64,000 nucleotides of DNA, taken from Streptomyces viridiviolaceus. Its GTDB lineage: Bacteria > Actinomycetota > Actinomycetes > Streptomycetales > Streptomycetaceae. The translations under genes were made by a program, and so were the position numbers. Below, piece after piece: positions 25,511 through 34,118 of this stretch (within the stretch, counting starts at the first letter, position 1; every line of letters begins with the position of its first letter). The notes beneath the pieces are model-generated. The model worked only from the letters and a program-made list of their open reading frames with translations. It was not told the DNA's origin and did no database searches. Location of the stretch: positions 186,001 through 250,000 of the forward strand of contig NZ_BMWA01000001.1 of NCBI RefSeq assembly GCF_014650995.1, written 5' to 3'.

Positions 25511-28452
25511 GCGGGCCGCACGAGAGCACGTTCGCCGCGCTGCGCGGGCAGCTGCAGGAGGCCGCGGCCACGTTCGCGGGCGGGCCCGACGCCCTGGAGA
25601 GCATCCTCCTCGGCATGGTCGACGACGTCGACCGGGCGGTGGGCGAGCCGCTGGAGATCTTCCCCGTCTGCCACCACTCGCCCGCCTCGGCGACGGCCAT
25701 GGCCCGCCGTCTGCGCGAGAAACAGCCCAAGGTGGTGTATCTGGAGCTGTGCGAGGACATGGCGCCGCTCCTGACCGAGCTGCGCAACTGCCGGCTGCCG
25801 GTGGCGGTGCAGGCGTTCGCCGGTGAGGTCGACGGCTTCCCCGCCGAATGGGCGCCGTTGTCGGTCGTCGCGCCGATCACCGAGGCCTCCGCCGAGTACC
25901 AGGCCATCGCGTACGCCCTCGACACCCCGGGCGTCGAACTGGTCCTGGTCGACCGGTCGTCCGACCACGTCTTCCAGTGGGACACCGGCGGCGAACGGGC
26001 ACCGGGGCCCGAGGCGGAAGGGCCCAGGGACGCCGATGCTCCGGCCGAGGCCGCGCTGCACGGTGAGGCCGTCGGCGTGGAGATCGGCGACCTCCGGCCC
26101 CGTTTCGCCGAGCTGGAGGAGCACCTGCTGCGCCACGGCAAGGTGCGGCACTGGTCGGAGTGGTGGCACCAGTACGTCGAGGTGCCGCTCGGCGACAGTG
26201 ACCACGACACCTACCGCCAGGTCATGTTCCTCATCGGCAGCCTGTTCCGGCGGCTCGCCCCCGGTGACGGCGCCCGGGTCCGCGTGGACGAGGACCGTGA
26301 GCGGTACATGTGGACCCGGATGCGCGAGCACCTGACGGCGACGGGTACGGATCCGGCGGACTGCCTGTACGTGTGCGGGGCGTTCCATGCGGCCAGCCGT
26401 GTCGCGGAGTTCGGCGTGCACGGTACCGACACGTTCACCATCTCCCCGCGGACCGCGACCGCTTGGCAGTACGGGCTCATCCCCTCCAGCCACGCGGCGA
26501 TCGAGGCGCAGTTCGGTCTCGCCGCCGGCTCGGTGTCGATCGCCTCGACGGAGTGGGCGAAGGGCCTGAAGCGCACCCGCGTGCAGCCCTACCGGCTGGC
26601 GGGCCAGGCGGGTGCGAAGAAGACCCCGGCGAAGAAGTCCGCAGCCAAGAAGACCCCTGCGAGGATGACTCAAGGGGAAGCCGTCGTCCCGGCGCCGGAC
26701 TCCGCCGCCGCGGACCGGCTGTCCGGCTTCCTGCGCAGGCCGCCCGTGCTCGACGGCCTGGACGAGGCCGAACTGCTCGGCTGGTCGGTGGACATCGTGC
26801 GCGCGGCCCGGCGCAACGGCTATCTCGCCTCCACCGCCGACGCCATCGCGGTGTTCGAGACGTCGATCCTGCTCGCCGGGATGCGGGACCGGGCCAAGCC
26901 CACGCCGTACGACTTCCAGGACGCGGCGGTCACCTGCATCGAGAAGGACACCGTCCCCGGGCGGCGGGACGTGCGGCGTCTCGTCGAGATCATGATGGGC
27001 GGCGACCGGATCGGCCAGGTCGGCTACGACGCGCTGCCGCCGCTCGCCCGCGACGTGCACGACCGGCTGGCACCGCTCGGCCTGAAGCTGCAGCAGCGGG
27101 GCGTGCAGCGGGCACTGCTGGACATGGCCGCCCGGCCGGAGCTCCGGGCCTGCTCCGACGTTCTGTGGATGCTGCGGCGCCTGATGCCGCAGGGCGCGGC
27201 ACGGCCGATCATGGGCGAGCGGCGGCTCGGTGAGCGTTCGATCCAGGAGTCGTGGGACCTGGCGCTCGGCACCCATCAGCGGGCCCTCATCGAGCTGGGT
27301 TACGAGGGCGTCAGCATCGAGCAGGTCCTGGAGCAGCGGCTGCGGCGCGACGCGTACGCTCCCCGGGCGACGACGGCGACCGTGCTGGCAGCGGTCGAGG
27401 ACGCGACGCTGTACCTGCGCAGCCGCCGCCTCGCCGACGAACTCGGCACGCACGCGCTGAAGGTGCTCGGCACCGAGCGCAGCGTGGACGGCGCGCCGGA
27501 GGTGCTGCGCCGGGCGCGCGGCCTGCTGGCGTACTACCGCACGAGCGAGCCGGTGCTGCCTGCGTGGATCGAGTCCTTCGTCAAGACCGGCTACGCCCAC
27601 TACTGCACGCTGCTGCCGACGGCGTTCCAGGACGAGGACGCGACGGTCGGCCAGGTCGCGGCGATGCTCGGCTTCCTGTTCAGCATGGAGAGCCTCGCCC
27701 TGTCGCTGGGCTGCGACCGGGCCCAGCTGGAGCTGGCGGTCGCCCAGTCGCACCCCGAGGACCCGTCGAAGACGGCCCTGCTGTGGGCGGCGCAGGTGCA
27801 GCTCGGCACCCTGTCCCGGGCCGAGCTGCGGGCGCGGTGCGACGAACTGCTGGACAATCCGCTGGTGGTGCCCGCGTATCCGCGCTACCTCAGCGGCTTC
27901 GTCCACGCGCTGGAGCCCGTTCCGGGGCTGGCGGACGTGGTCGTCGAGGCGGTGTCGAACGCGTTCGGACGGTTGCCGGACGCGGTGCTGCTGCCGTGGC
28001 TGCCGCTGCTGATCACCACCTTGCGGTCAGGAGCGGCGGAGCTGGCTCCGCTGCTGATCCGCGAGGCAGGACGGATCTTCCCTGGCCGGCTCCCGGCGTT
28101 GGACGCGTGGGTGCCGCCGTGGCGTACGCCCGCGGCCGGGCCCGCCGCCCGCCGGGCGGCTCCCGGCGGCGACGGCCCGCAGGGGGCCGCGCTGGTCAGG
28201 GCGCATCCGGCGACGTGCGACGCGGTGGCCGGACTGCTGGGGTGCCCACCGGAATGGACGCGGTCCGAGGTCACCGTCCCGTCGGGCGCGGCGTTGCTGG
28301 CCGCGCATCCGGCGACGTGCGACGCGATGGCGGGCCTGCTGGGCTGCGCCGGTACGTGGGCGGTGGCCGGCCCGTCCTCCTCGGGCGCGGCGCTCACGAG
28401 CCGTCACCCGTCCACGGCTGCGGCCCTGGAGTCCCTGCTCGCGGGCAGATGA
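25507..28452 (+). CDS. DUF5682 family protein (ChaN/TIKI-like N-terminal region inferred)
   Basis: A 981-residue protein coupled to the MoxR gene. The N-terminal 300 residues carry the family pattern FPVCHHSPASA, then VVYLELCEDMAPLL and GAFHAASRVAEFG. Conserved His/Glu positions here recall the ChaN/EreA/TIKI hydrolase fold; that link is my inference. A Lys-Ala-Pro linker (KKTPAKKSAAKKTPA, about 375-390) separates it from a long helical region (about 400-880). The C-terminus holds three copies of a 33-residue unit (see repeat entry). DUF5682 proteins occur with SWIM, VWA and MoxR genes in many actinobacteria, as here. It is probably the substrate-facing or effector part of the set. Confidence 0.88.
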   Translation: MSGPHESTFAALRGQLQEAAATFAGGPDALESILLGMVDDVDRAVGEPLEIFPVCHHSPASATAMARRLREKQPKVVYLELCEDMAPLLTELRNCRLPVAVQAFAGEVDGFPAEWAPLSVVAPITEASAEYQAIAYALDTPGVELVLVDRSSDHVFQWDTGGERAPGPEAEGPRDADAPAEAALHGEAVGVEIGDLRPRFAELEEHLLRHGKVRHWSEWWHQYVEVPLGDSDHDTYRQVMFLIGSLFRRLAPGDGARVRVDEDRERYMWTRMREHLTATGTDPADCLYVCGAFHAASRVAEFGVHGTDTFTISPRTATAWQYGLIPSSHAAIEAQFGLAAGSVSIASTEWAKGLKRTRVQPYRLAGQAGAKKTPAKKSAAKKTPARMTQGEAVVPAPDSAAADRLSGFLRRPPVLDGLDEAELLGWSVDIVRAARRNGYLASTADAIAVFETSILLAGMRDRAKPTPYDFQDAAVTCIEKDTVPGRRDVRRLVEIMMGGDRIGQVGYDALPPLARDVHDRLAPLGLKLQQRGVQRALLDMAARPELRACSDVLWMLRRLMPQGAARPIMGERRLGERSIQESWDLALGTHQRALIELGYEGVSIEQVLEQRLRRDAYAPRATTATVLAAVEDATLYLRSRRLADELGTHALKVLGTERSVDGAPEVLRRARGLLAYYRTSEPVLPAWIESFVKTGYAHYCTLLPTAFQDEDATVGQVAAMLGFLFSMESLALSLGCDRAQLELAVAQSHPEDPSKTALLWAAQVQLGTLSRAELRARCDELLDNPLVVPAYPRYLSGFVHALEPVPGLADVVVEAVSNAFGRLPDAVLLPWLPLLITTLRSGAAELAPLLIREAGRIFPGRLPALDAWVPPWRTPAAGPAARRAAPGGDGPQGAALVRAHPATCDAVAGLLGCPPEWTRSEVTVPSGAALLAAHPATCDAMAGLLGCAGTWAVAGPSSSGAALTSRHPSTAAALESLLAGR
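28186..28449 (+). repeat. Three C-terminal repeats in the DUF5682 protein (about 99-bp period)
   Basis: Units begin near 28186, 28285 and 28384. Each encodes GAAL, three variable residues, HPATCDAxAGLLGC and a short linker; the third is degenerate (HPSTAAALESLLAG). The first two share long identical DNA, for example GCGCATCCGGCGACGTGCGA, so the duplication is recent or maintained by conversion. Confidence 0.75.
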
Positions 28453-28456
28453 CGTC

Positions 28457-28491
28457 GACGGCCGGGTCCGGGTCTCCCGGCCCCGGCCGTC
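28457..28491 (+). terminator. Terminator of the SWIM-DUF5682 operon
   Basis: GACGGCCGGG (28457-28466) pairs perfectly with CCCGGCCGTC (28482-28491), five bases after the DUF5682 stop codon, followed by a pyrimidine-rich tract. No U-run, as usual for Streptomyces terminators. Confidence 0.6.
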
Positions 28492-28508
28492 CTCCTCCGC
28501 CCCCGGCT

Positions 28509-28542
28509 CCCGGCCCCCGGCCCCCGGCCCCCGGCCCCCGGC
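28509..28542. repeat. Short tandem repeat, about five copies of CCCGGCC
   Basis: A pure heptamer array between two convergent genes. It is non-coding and adjacent to the operon terminator; a slippage-prone spot, useful only as a strain marker. Confidence 0.8.
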
Positions 28543-28558
28543 ACACCGTCGCCCTGCG

Positions 28559-28999
28559 TCAGGCATAGGGGTCGGGGATCACCTCGGTCGGGGACCGGAC
28601 GACCTTTTCCACCCGCAGGACGGCACTGCTCACCGCCCCGCGCTCAGCGATCAGCATGTCGGGCAGATGCGACTCGTAGAAGCGGAGGTACCCGATGGCG
28701 CCCCAGCTCGTCGTACGCGCACCGAGCCACAGCACCATCCTGCGCAGGTCGTCGAACTCGTCGGGATGGGCCTCCTGCCGCACGGTGAGCGCCCAGCCCC
28801 CGTGGTCGGAGTGCAGCTCACCGACCAGGACGCCGCCGATCCGCCGTGCCGGCCCTCGGGCGTCCCAGAGGGGGTACTCGTACCCCTCGTCCTGCCGGCC
28901 GTCCTCCTCCCCCAAGTGCCAGCGGAGCAGGGCGAGGTCAGCGGGCAGGAGGGAGTCCGGCAGGTCGAGCGTGAGCTGGAGTTCGTAGATGTCGGCCAC
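28559..28999 (-). CDS. Conserved hypothetical protein, 146 residues
   Basis: From the GTG at 28999 (a TTG lies two codons upstream). The protein begins ADIYELQLTLDLPDSLLPADLALLRWHLG, continues with YEYPLWDARGPARRIGGVLVGEL and HGGWALTVRQEAHPDEFDDLR, and ends PTEVIPDPYA. Compact, soluble, Trp-containing alpha/beta composition. I recognise it as a recurrent Streptomyces hypothetical but know no function. Convergent with the DUF5682 operon; 58 bases downstream of the ADP-ribosylglycohydrolase gene on the same strand. Confidence 0.75.
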   Translation of the reverse strand: MADIYELQLTLDLPDSLLPADLALLRWHLGEEDGRQDEGYEYPLWDARGPARRIGGVLVGELHSDHGGWALTVRQEAHPDEFDDLRRMVLWLGARTTSWGAIGYLRFYESHLPDMLIAERGAVSSAVLRVEKVVRSPTEVIPDPYA

Positions 29000-29057
29000 G
29001 GCCAAAGGCTACGAACCGGTGCGTCACGTCCGGCGGGTGGTCCGGGGAGGGGGAGCG

Positions 29058-30173
29058 TCACCAGCCGGGATAGCGGCTCCACCAGTGCGGGTCCCATCCG
29101 GGGACGTACTCGCTGCCGCTCGGTGAGTCGTCGAGTTCGAGCAGCAGGTCGCGGGCCAGGGTGTCCAGGACCCAGGCCAGTTCGTGACGGCTGACCAGGT
29201 CCACGGGCAGGACCTCCGCGCCGTGTGCGGCGCCGAGGAGCGCGCCGGTGACACAGGCGACGGAGTCCCCGTCCGGGGCGCTCGCCGCGAACTCCAGCGC
29301 GGCCCGGAAGCCGGCACGGTCCGGGAAGGAGGCGGCGGCGTAGACGCCGCCGAGCAGGGCCGCGGGTGCGGTGGCGTCCGGCGCGAGCCGTGCCAGCCGT
29401 CCCGGGTCCGCCGGCTCGTCGACAGCGTGCCGGAACGCCGCCACGAGTCGGCCGTGCTCGTCGTCGCCGATGCGTCCGCCCACGGCCGGGAGGGCGGCGA
29501 TACCCGCGTGCAGCGCCTCCCGGACGCATCCGGCGGACTGGGCGGACGGGCCGCCGCCCTGGGGAAGGACGTGGGTCAGACAGTGGTGGGCCAGTAGGGC
29601 TGCGTGGACGGTGGCGGCCTGGGCGGCGGGGTCGCCGTGCGTGAGCGCGGCGAGCGCTCCGGCCTGGGCGATGCCCCCGGTTCCGGTGACCGCGACCGGG
29701 AGGCTCCGGGTCAGGGCGTGACAGCCCCGGCTGCCGGTGGCCATGCGCTCGTACCCATCCTCTATCCGGGACAGGGCCGTCACCGTCGCGGGTGCGCTGC
29801 CGCGCCGCTCGGCCAGCGCGGGCACACCCGCCAGCCAGCCGTCGGGCCACGCCGCGGAGCCGTGGGAGTTCCAGCGGCGCCGCATCTTCTCCACCTCGAT
29901 GCCCTGGAGGTGAGCCCACCGGCAGTAGGCGTGCAGCACGACGCCCGGCCCGTAGCAGATGCCCTTGTGGTGTCCGCGTACCTGCGCGCGGACGATGCCC
30001 TCGGCGGTGAAGCAGGCCAGTTGGGTGCTGACTCCGGCCCGCAGCGGACCGGTGGCCGGCAGCTTGCCCCGGGCCACTCCGAGGGTGTCCCCGAGCGCCA
30101 GGCCGAGCATCATCCCGCGTACACGGGACTGCCTGGAGAAGAACTCCCTCTGGTCGTCCTTCGCGTGGGGCAA
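29058..30173 (-). CDS. ADP-ribosylglycohydrolase family protein
   Basis: A 371-residue DraG/ARH-like protein. Visible motifs are RGMMLGLALGDTLG near residue 20, PVAVTGTGGIAQAGALAALTHGD in the middle, and the C-terminal metal-binding signature DGDSVACVTGALLGAAHG near residue 310. The canonical N-terminal acidic cluster (T/S-D-D-T) seen in active enzymes is replaced by STQLACFTAEG, so metal ion coordination at site 1 may be altered. In active members the reaction removes ADP-ribose from proteins or small molecules. A short ORF (30252-30404) precedes it on the same strand. Confidence 0.85.
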   Translation of the reverse strand: MPHAKDDQREFFSRQSRVRGMMLGLALGDTLGVARGKLPATGPLRAGVSTQLACFTAEGIVRAQVRGHHKGICYGPGVVLHAYCRWAHLQGIEVEKMRRRWNSHGSAAWPDGWLAGVPALAERRGSAPATVTALSRIEDGYERMATGSRGCHALTRSLPVAVTGTGGIAQAGALAALTHGDPAAQAATVHAALLAHHCLTHVLPQGGGPSAQSAGCVREALHAGIAALPAVGGRIGDDEHGRLVAAFRHAVDEPADPGRLARLAPDATAPAALLGGVYAAASFPDRAGFRAALEFAASAPDGDSVACVTGALLGAAHGAEVLPVDLVSRHELAWVLDTLARDLLLELDDSPSGSEYVPGWDPHWWSRYPGW

Positions 30174-30251
30174 GGCAGCGCGCCTCTCTGTTCTCTGGCG
30201 GACACATATTCGAGTGAGGGGGGTTCGTGCGGGGCCTGCGAGGGAGGCCTG

Positions 30252-30404
30252 TCAGGTCCCGCGCGAAGTGGTGGTGCGAGCCGCCTGGCGGCTCAGGCGG
30301 CAGGCGTCGGTGGCGTCGCCGTACGACCGCAGCAGCGGCTCCGCCGCTCGGTCGTCACCCCCCTCGGGGCGGTCCCCGGTGATCGGCAGGTGCGCGGACG
30401 GCAT
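30252..30404 (-). CDS. Small ORF (50 residues) upstream of the ADP-ribosylglycohydrolase gene
   Basis: An ATG at 30404 is preceded at ideal spacing by AAGGTGA. The 50 codons have G or C at almost every third position, typical of real Streptomyces genes. The peptide starts MPSAHLPITGDRPEGG and has a middle LLRSYGDATDACRLSRQA. No domain recognised. It ends 78 bases before the ARH start, so it is likely the first gene of that transcript. Confidence 0.5.
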   Translation of the reverse strand: MPSAHLPITGDRPEGGDDRAAEPLLRSYGDATDACRLSRQAARTTTSRGT

Positions 30405-30453
30405 GCGGTCACCTTACCGACCGCCGGCCGTCCGCCCTCTGCGGCAGCGGTTC

Positions 30454-30852
30454 TCAGAGACCCGCCCGTTCCAGCAGGACGGGCAGGGCCTCCGGTTTCA
30501 CCTTCTGGACCGTTCTCACCTGTCCGAGGCCCAGTTCGTCCCGGGCCACGGGGTCGCGGTACAGCGCCTTCGTCGCCTCGGTCAGCAGGGTCACGGCAAC
30601 CAGATAGGGGACGTCGGGGTCGTCGGTGTCGTCCCGGGGTTCCTCGTCGACGCCGGCCACCGCGGCCACCACCGCCTCCGGGTGAGTGAAGAAGATCCAG
30701 AGGCGGTCGCCCGGCCTCATACGATTCCGGCGGCCGAGCCAGAGATCGAGTTCCGGTTCCTCTTCGGCCAGTCGGCGAATCGTGTCCTTGTCGGACGGCT
30801 CACCGTCCAGCGTGTCCTTGTTCGGATTGAGGATGTAGATCCAGTCCGCCAC
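30454..30852 (-). CDS. EVE-like/PUA-fold hypothetical protein
   Basis: 132 residues from a GTG preceded by GAGAGGGA. The start ADWIYILNPNKD, then RNRMRPGDRLWIFFTHPEAVVAAVAGV, resembles the opening strands and the small-molecule or modified-base pocket edge of EVE/PUA-like domains (W-x-x-x-x-N; GDxxxxF). This is a fold guess from pattern, not a firm assignment. Tandem with the small ORF and ARH gene downstream on the same strand, about 50 bases apart. Confidence 0.6.
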   Translation of the reverse strand: MADWIYILNPNKDTLDGEPSDKDTIRRLAEEEPELDLWLGRRNRMRPGDRLWIFFTHPEAVVAAVAGVDEEPRDDTDDPDVPYLVAVTLLTEATKALYRDPVARDELGLGQVRTVQKVKPEALPVLLERAGL

Positions 30853-31049
30853 GGTTTCCCTCTCGGTCCAAAGACACGGCCCACCGGCAACGCACAGCAG
30901 TGCAGCGCCCCATCGTGCCAGGCTCACGGCAGACACACGTACGTATTTTCGAGACGCAGCCGGCGGCTGCGCCCACAGCATGCCTCCGCAGCCGTGCCGG
31001 GTGCCCTTCCCGGCCCCTGAGGACGGGCCCGCTCGATGCGGGCGAGCCG

Positions 31050-31087
31050 GGGCGGCCCCTCCCGGGTGTGCGCGGGAAGGGCCGCCC
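31050..31087 (-). terminator. Terminator downstream of the EF-G paralogue
   Basis: GGGCGGCCCCTCCCG (31050-31064) and CGGGAAGGGCCGCCC (31073-31087) form a 15-bp stem with a single mismatch and an 8-base loop, starting 5 bases past the stop codon at 31093. Confidence 0.7.
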
Positions 31088-31092
31088 GTCGG

Positions 31093-33138
31093 CTAGCGGA
31101 GCGGTGCCGGCACCGGCGCCGGTGCGTACCCCTTCGGCCGGGCCGTGAACGTGCCGCGGCCCTGGGTGCGGCTGCGCAGGCGGGTCGCGTAGCCGAACAG
31201 TTCGGCCAGCGGCACGGTCGCGGTGACCACCGTGGCGCCCGCCCGGGTCGCCGAGCCGCTCACCCGGCCGCGGCGGGCCGACAGGTCGCCGAGCACCGCG
31301 CCCACCGCGTCCTCGGGCACGGTGACCGTGACCTCGGCGACCGGCTCCAGCAGCACCATCGCGCAGGCCCGCAGGGCCTCACGCAGACCGAACCGGCCGG
31401 CGGTGCGGAAGGCGGTGTCCGAGGAGTCCTTCACGTGGGTCTGGCCGTCGGTCAGCGTGACCCGCACACCGGTGACCGGATGACCGCCCAGCGGGCCCTC
31501 TTCCAGGGCGTCCCGGCAGCCGGCCTCGACCGCGCGGACGTACTCCTGCGGTACGCGCCCACCGACGACGGACGAGCGGAACTCGAAGCCCGTACCGGCG
31601 TTCAGCGGCTCCACGTCGAGGACCACGTGGGCGAACTGGCCCGCCCCGCCGTCCTGTTTGACGTGCCGGTGCACGAACCCGGACACCCCGCGCCCGACCG
31701 TCTCGCGGTAACTCACCCTCGGACGGCCCACGTTGACGCCCATCCCGTGGTCCCGCCGGATCTTCTCCACCGCGACCTCCAGGTGCAGCTCGCCCATCCC
31801 GGACAGCACCGTCTGACCGGTCTCCGGGTCGGTGCGCACGACCAGCGAGGGATCCTCCTCGGCCAGCCGCGCCAGTGCCGACGCGAGGCGCCCCGTCTCG
31901 GTGCCCTTGAGCGCCTCGACCGCCACGGAGACCACCGGCTCGGCCACGCCCGGAGGCTCCAGGACCAGCGGGGCGTCCGGGGCGCACAGGGTCGAGCCGG
32001 CGCGGGCGGACTTCAGGCCGACGACGGCCACGATGTCCCCGGCCACCGCCCGGTCGAGCTGGGCGTGCCGGTCGGCCTGGACGCGCAGGATGCGCCCGAT
32101 CCGCTCGGTGCGGCGCGCGGTCGCGTCCCACACGGTGTCTCCCTTCTCGATGGTCCCGGAGTAGACGCGCAGGTAGGTGAGGCGCCCGGTGGCGGTGGCG
32201 TTCACCTTGAACGCGAGTGCGGTGAGCGGTGCCGCCGGGTCGGCGGGCCGCTGCTGTTCGGTGCCGTCGTCGCGGGTGCCGCGTACGGACGGCACGTCGA
32301 GCGGCGACGGCAGATAGGCGGTGACGGCGTCCAGCAGGGGTTCGACACCTCGGTTGCGGTAGGCGGAGCCGCACAGCACGACCACGCCGTCTCCGCTGCG
32401 GGTCAGGTCGCGCAGGGCGGCGGCGAGCGTGCCGGCGCCCAGAGCGCCGTTCTCGCAGAACTCCTCCAGCGCGCCCGGATGGAGTTCCGCTACGGCCTCC
32501 TCCAGCAGCCTGCGCCGACGGTGCGCCTCCTCCCGCAGGTCGTCCGGTAGCGGTGCCTCGGCGACCGCGTCACCGCCGTCGGTCCAGGTCAGTGCCCGCA
32601 TGCGCAGCAGGTCGACGACGCCGGTGAAGGTGTCCTCCGCGCCGATCGGCAGCTGCACGACGAGGGGTGCGGGGTGCAGCCGCTCCCGGATCGACGCGAC
32701 TGCCGCGTCGAGCTCGGCGCCGGCCCGGTCCATCTTGTTGACGAACGCGATGCGCGGCACACCGTGCCGGTCCGCCTGCCGCCACACCGACTCGCTCTGC
32801 GGTTCCACCCCGGCGACGGCGTCGAACACGGCGACCGCACCGTCGAGCACGCGCAGGGAGCGTTCCACCTCGTCGGCGAAGTCGACGTGCCCCGGGGTGT
32901 CGATGAGGTTGATGCGGTGCCCGTCCCAGTCGCAGCTGACGGCGGCGGCGAAGATCGTGATGCCCCGGTCGCGCTCCTGCGGGTCGAAGTCGGTGACGGT
33001 GGTGCCGTCGTGGACCTCACCACGCTTGTGCGTGGTGCCGGTGGCGTACAGGATCCGCTCGGTGACGGTGGTCTTGCCGGCGTCGACGTGGGCGAGGATG
33101 CCGAGGTTGCGGACGGTGGCGAGAGGGTTGGTGCGCAT
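31093..33138 (-). CDS. Elongation factor G paralogue
   Basis: A 681-residue translational GTPase of full EF-G length. G1 is AHVDAGKTT (canonical EF-G has Ile for Val), then ERDRGITI (switch I), DTPGHVDF (G3), NKMDRAG (G4) and [18 protein letters not shown] (G5 region). Domain IV and V motifs follow: [19 protein letters not shown] and [16 protein letters not shown]. It is not in a ribosomal-protein operon, so it is the second EF-G that Streptomyces carries rather than the housekeeping fusA. Such paralogues have been tied to fusidic acid tolerance, ribosome recycling or TetM-like protection in various bacteria; none can be chosen here. It has its own terminator and a short ORF upstream. Confidence 0.9.
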   Translation of the reverse strand: MRTNPLATVRNLGILAHVDAGKTTVTERILYATGTTHKRGEVHDGTTVTDFDPQERDRGITIFAAAVSCDWDGHRINLIDTPGHVDFADEVERSLRVLDGAVAVFDAVAGVEPQSESVWRQADRHGVPRIAFVNKMDRAGAELDAAVASIRERLHPAPLVVQLPIGAEDTFTGVVDLLRMRALTWTDGGDAVAEAPLPDDLREEAHRRRRLLEEAVAELHPGALEEFCENGALGAGTLAAALRDLTRSGDGVVVLCGSAYRNRGVEPLLDAVTAYLPSPLDVPSVRGTRDDGTEQQRPADPAAPLTALAFKVNATATGRLTYLRVYSGTIEKGDTVWDATARRTERIGRILRVQADRHAQLDRAVAGDIVAVVGLKSARAGSTLCAPDAPLVLEPPGVAEPVVSVAVEALKGTETGRLASALARLAEEDPSLVVRTDPETGQTVLSGMGELHLEVAVEKIRRDHGMGVNVGRPRVSYRETVGRGVSGFVHRHVKQDGGAGQFAHVVLDVEPLNAGTGFEFRSSVVGGRVPQEYVRAVEAGCRDALEEGPLGGHPVTGVRVTLTDGQTHVKDSSDTAFRTAGRFGLREALRACAMVLLEPVAEVTVTVPEDAVGAVLGDLSARRGRVSGSATRAGATVVTATVPLAELFGYATRLRSRTQGRGTFTARPKGYAPAPVPAPLR

Positions 33139-33255
33139 GGCCCCGTGGCCTTTCGGGTGTTCCGGAAAAGGGCAGCGCGATTCCCCGGACGCGTGCCGAG
33201 CGCGCGCGGTCCCGGCGAACGGGCCCGGAACGGGCGTTGCGGGATGCGGCGAGGA

Positions 33256-33372
33256 TCAGGCGGGCGTCACGGACATCCGGTACCGGCCGCGCAGCGGGTA
33301 CCGGACGGACGAGGACACCAGGATCACCGTGTACCGGGAACGGGGAGCGGCGACGGCGGTGCGGTGACGCAC
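33256..33372 (-). CDS. Possible 38-residue leader peptide upstream of the EF-G paralogue
   Basis: GTG at 33372 preceded by GAGGGGAG (spacing about 7). The peptide is Arg-rich (8 of 38) and ends VRYPLRGRYRMSVTPA. A possible -10 TACACT lies about 65 bases upstream (33444-33439). The stop is 117 bases before the EF-G start. Location and strong ribosome site suggest a regulatory leader sensing translation speed, but it could be an independent small protein. Confidence 0.4.
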   Translation of the reverse strand: MRHRTAVAAPRSRYTVILVSSSVRYPLRGRYRMSVTPA

Positions 33373-33707
33373 GGTCGGACTCCCCTCACTGGTCGGCTCG
33401 ATGCGCCGCTGTGCCGGACGGCGCGCGGTCGCCAGCCGAGTGTAGGGAGCCGGGTGGGAACGGGGCACGGCATTTTCTGTCCCGTCGGCGCCCTGCCGAC
33501 CCTCGGGACGGACGCCGTTCCGGCGGAACGCGTGCCGTTCGTCCGTGAAGGCCCCCGACCTCGGTCGCATCGCGCCGTGTTCACCCGAGAGTGCCCCGCG
33601 AGCCCGAGTCCGGGTTCACCCCTCCGAACGTTTCCTGAACCGGAGTGGCCCGGCAGGACCGCGACCCTCTGTACGATCACCACTCGTGACCTGTGTGGGG
33701 GATGCTC
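33373..33707. other. Intergenic region between the EF-G leader and the trypco2 gene
   Basis: No convincing gene on either strand. It should contain the divergent promoters. On the plus strand TGTACGAT (33670-33677) could be an extended -10 for the trypco2 gene, about 30 bases before its ATG, though the -35 is poor. On the minus strand TACACT (33444-33439) could serve the leader/EF-G transcript. Confidence 0.4.
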
Positions 33708-34016
33708 ATGATTGAACTGACGGACGTCATACGCGAGTTGAGGGACCAGCTCAACGCCGGCCTGGCGGAGGCCGGTCCGGGGCCGCTGCGCTTCGAGCTC
33801 GGTCCTGTGGAGATCGAGGCGACCGTCGTGGTCGACCGCTCCGGCGGCGTCGGCGGCAAGGTGAACTTCTGGGTGGTGGAGGCCAGTGCCGACACGTCCG
33901 TCACGGCCTCCCGTACCCATCGCATCACTCTGACCCTCCAGCCCACTCTGGTGGCGCCCGACGGCACCCACCGGCGCGTGCTGGTGTCGGGTGACGAGGC
34001 GGGCGGGGAGCGTTGA
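33708..34016 (+). CDS. Trypsin-co-occurring domain 2 (trypco2) protein
   Basis: 102 residues from the ATG at 33708 (TGGGGGA 5-8 bases upstream; ATG 33702 is too close). The sequence ELTDVIRELRDQLNAGLAEA, then LRFELGPVEIEATVVVDRSG and GGKVNFWVVEASAD...HRITLTLQP, is the characteristic trypco2 layout: one amphipathic helix, then a beta-rich part. These domains are known from comparative genomics of vWA-MoxR/VMAP and STAND conflict systems, where they are encoded near trypsin-like proteases; exact role unknown. Here the trypsin gene is at 41974-43077, at the other end of the cassette, and the VMAP gene is 102 bases downstream. Confidence 0.82.
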   Translation: MIELTDVIRELRDQLNAGLAEAGPGPLRFELGPVEIEATVVVDRSGGVGGKVNFWVVEASADTSVTASRTHRITLTLQPTLVAPDGTHRRVLVSGDEAGGER

Positions 34017-34118
34017 GGATTCCGCCTTGTTCGCGCCGCTGACGCAGCGGGAAGGCTAGTCGTACGCTGTCCGGACCGGGCGCGAACGAACTCGATGACG
34101 GCCGGGGGAGGTCACGAG

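Noticed and set aside
24379..27906. 1175-codon minus-strand ORF
   Set aside because: Antisense to the MoxR and DUF5682 genes; no domain pattern.
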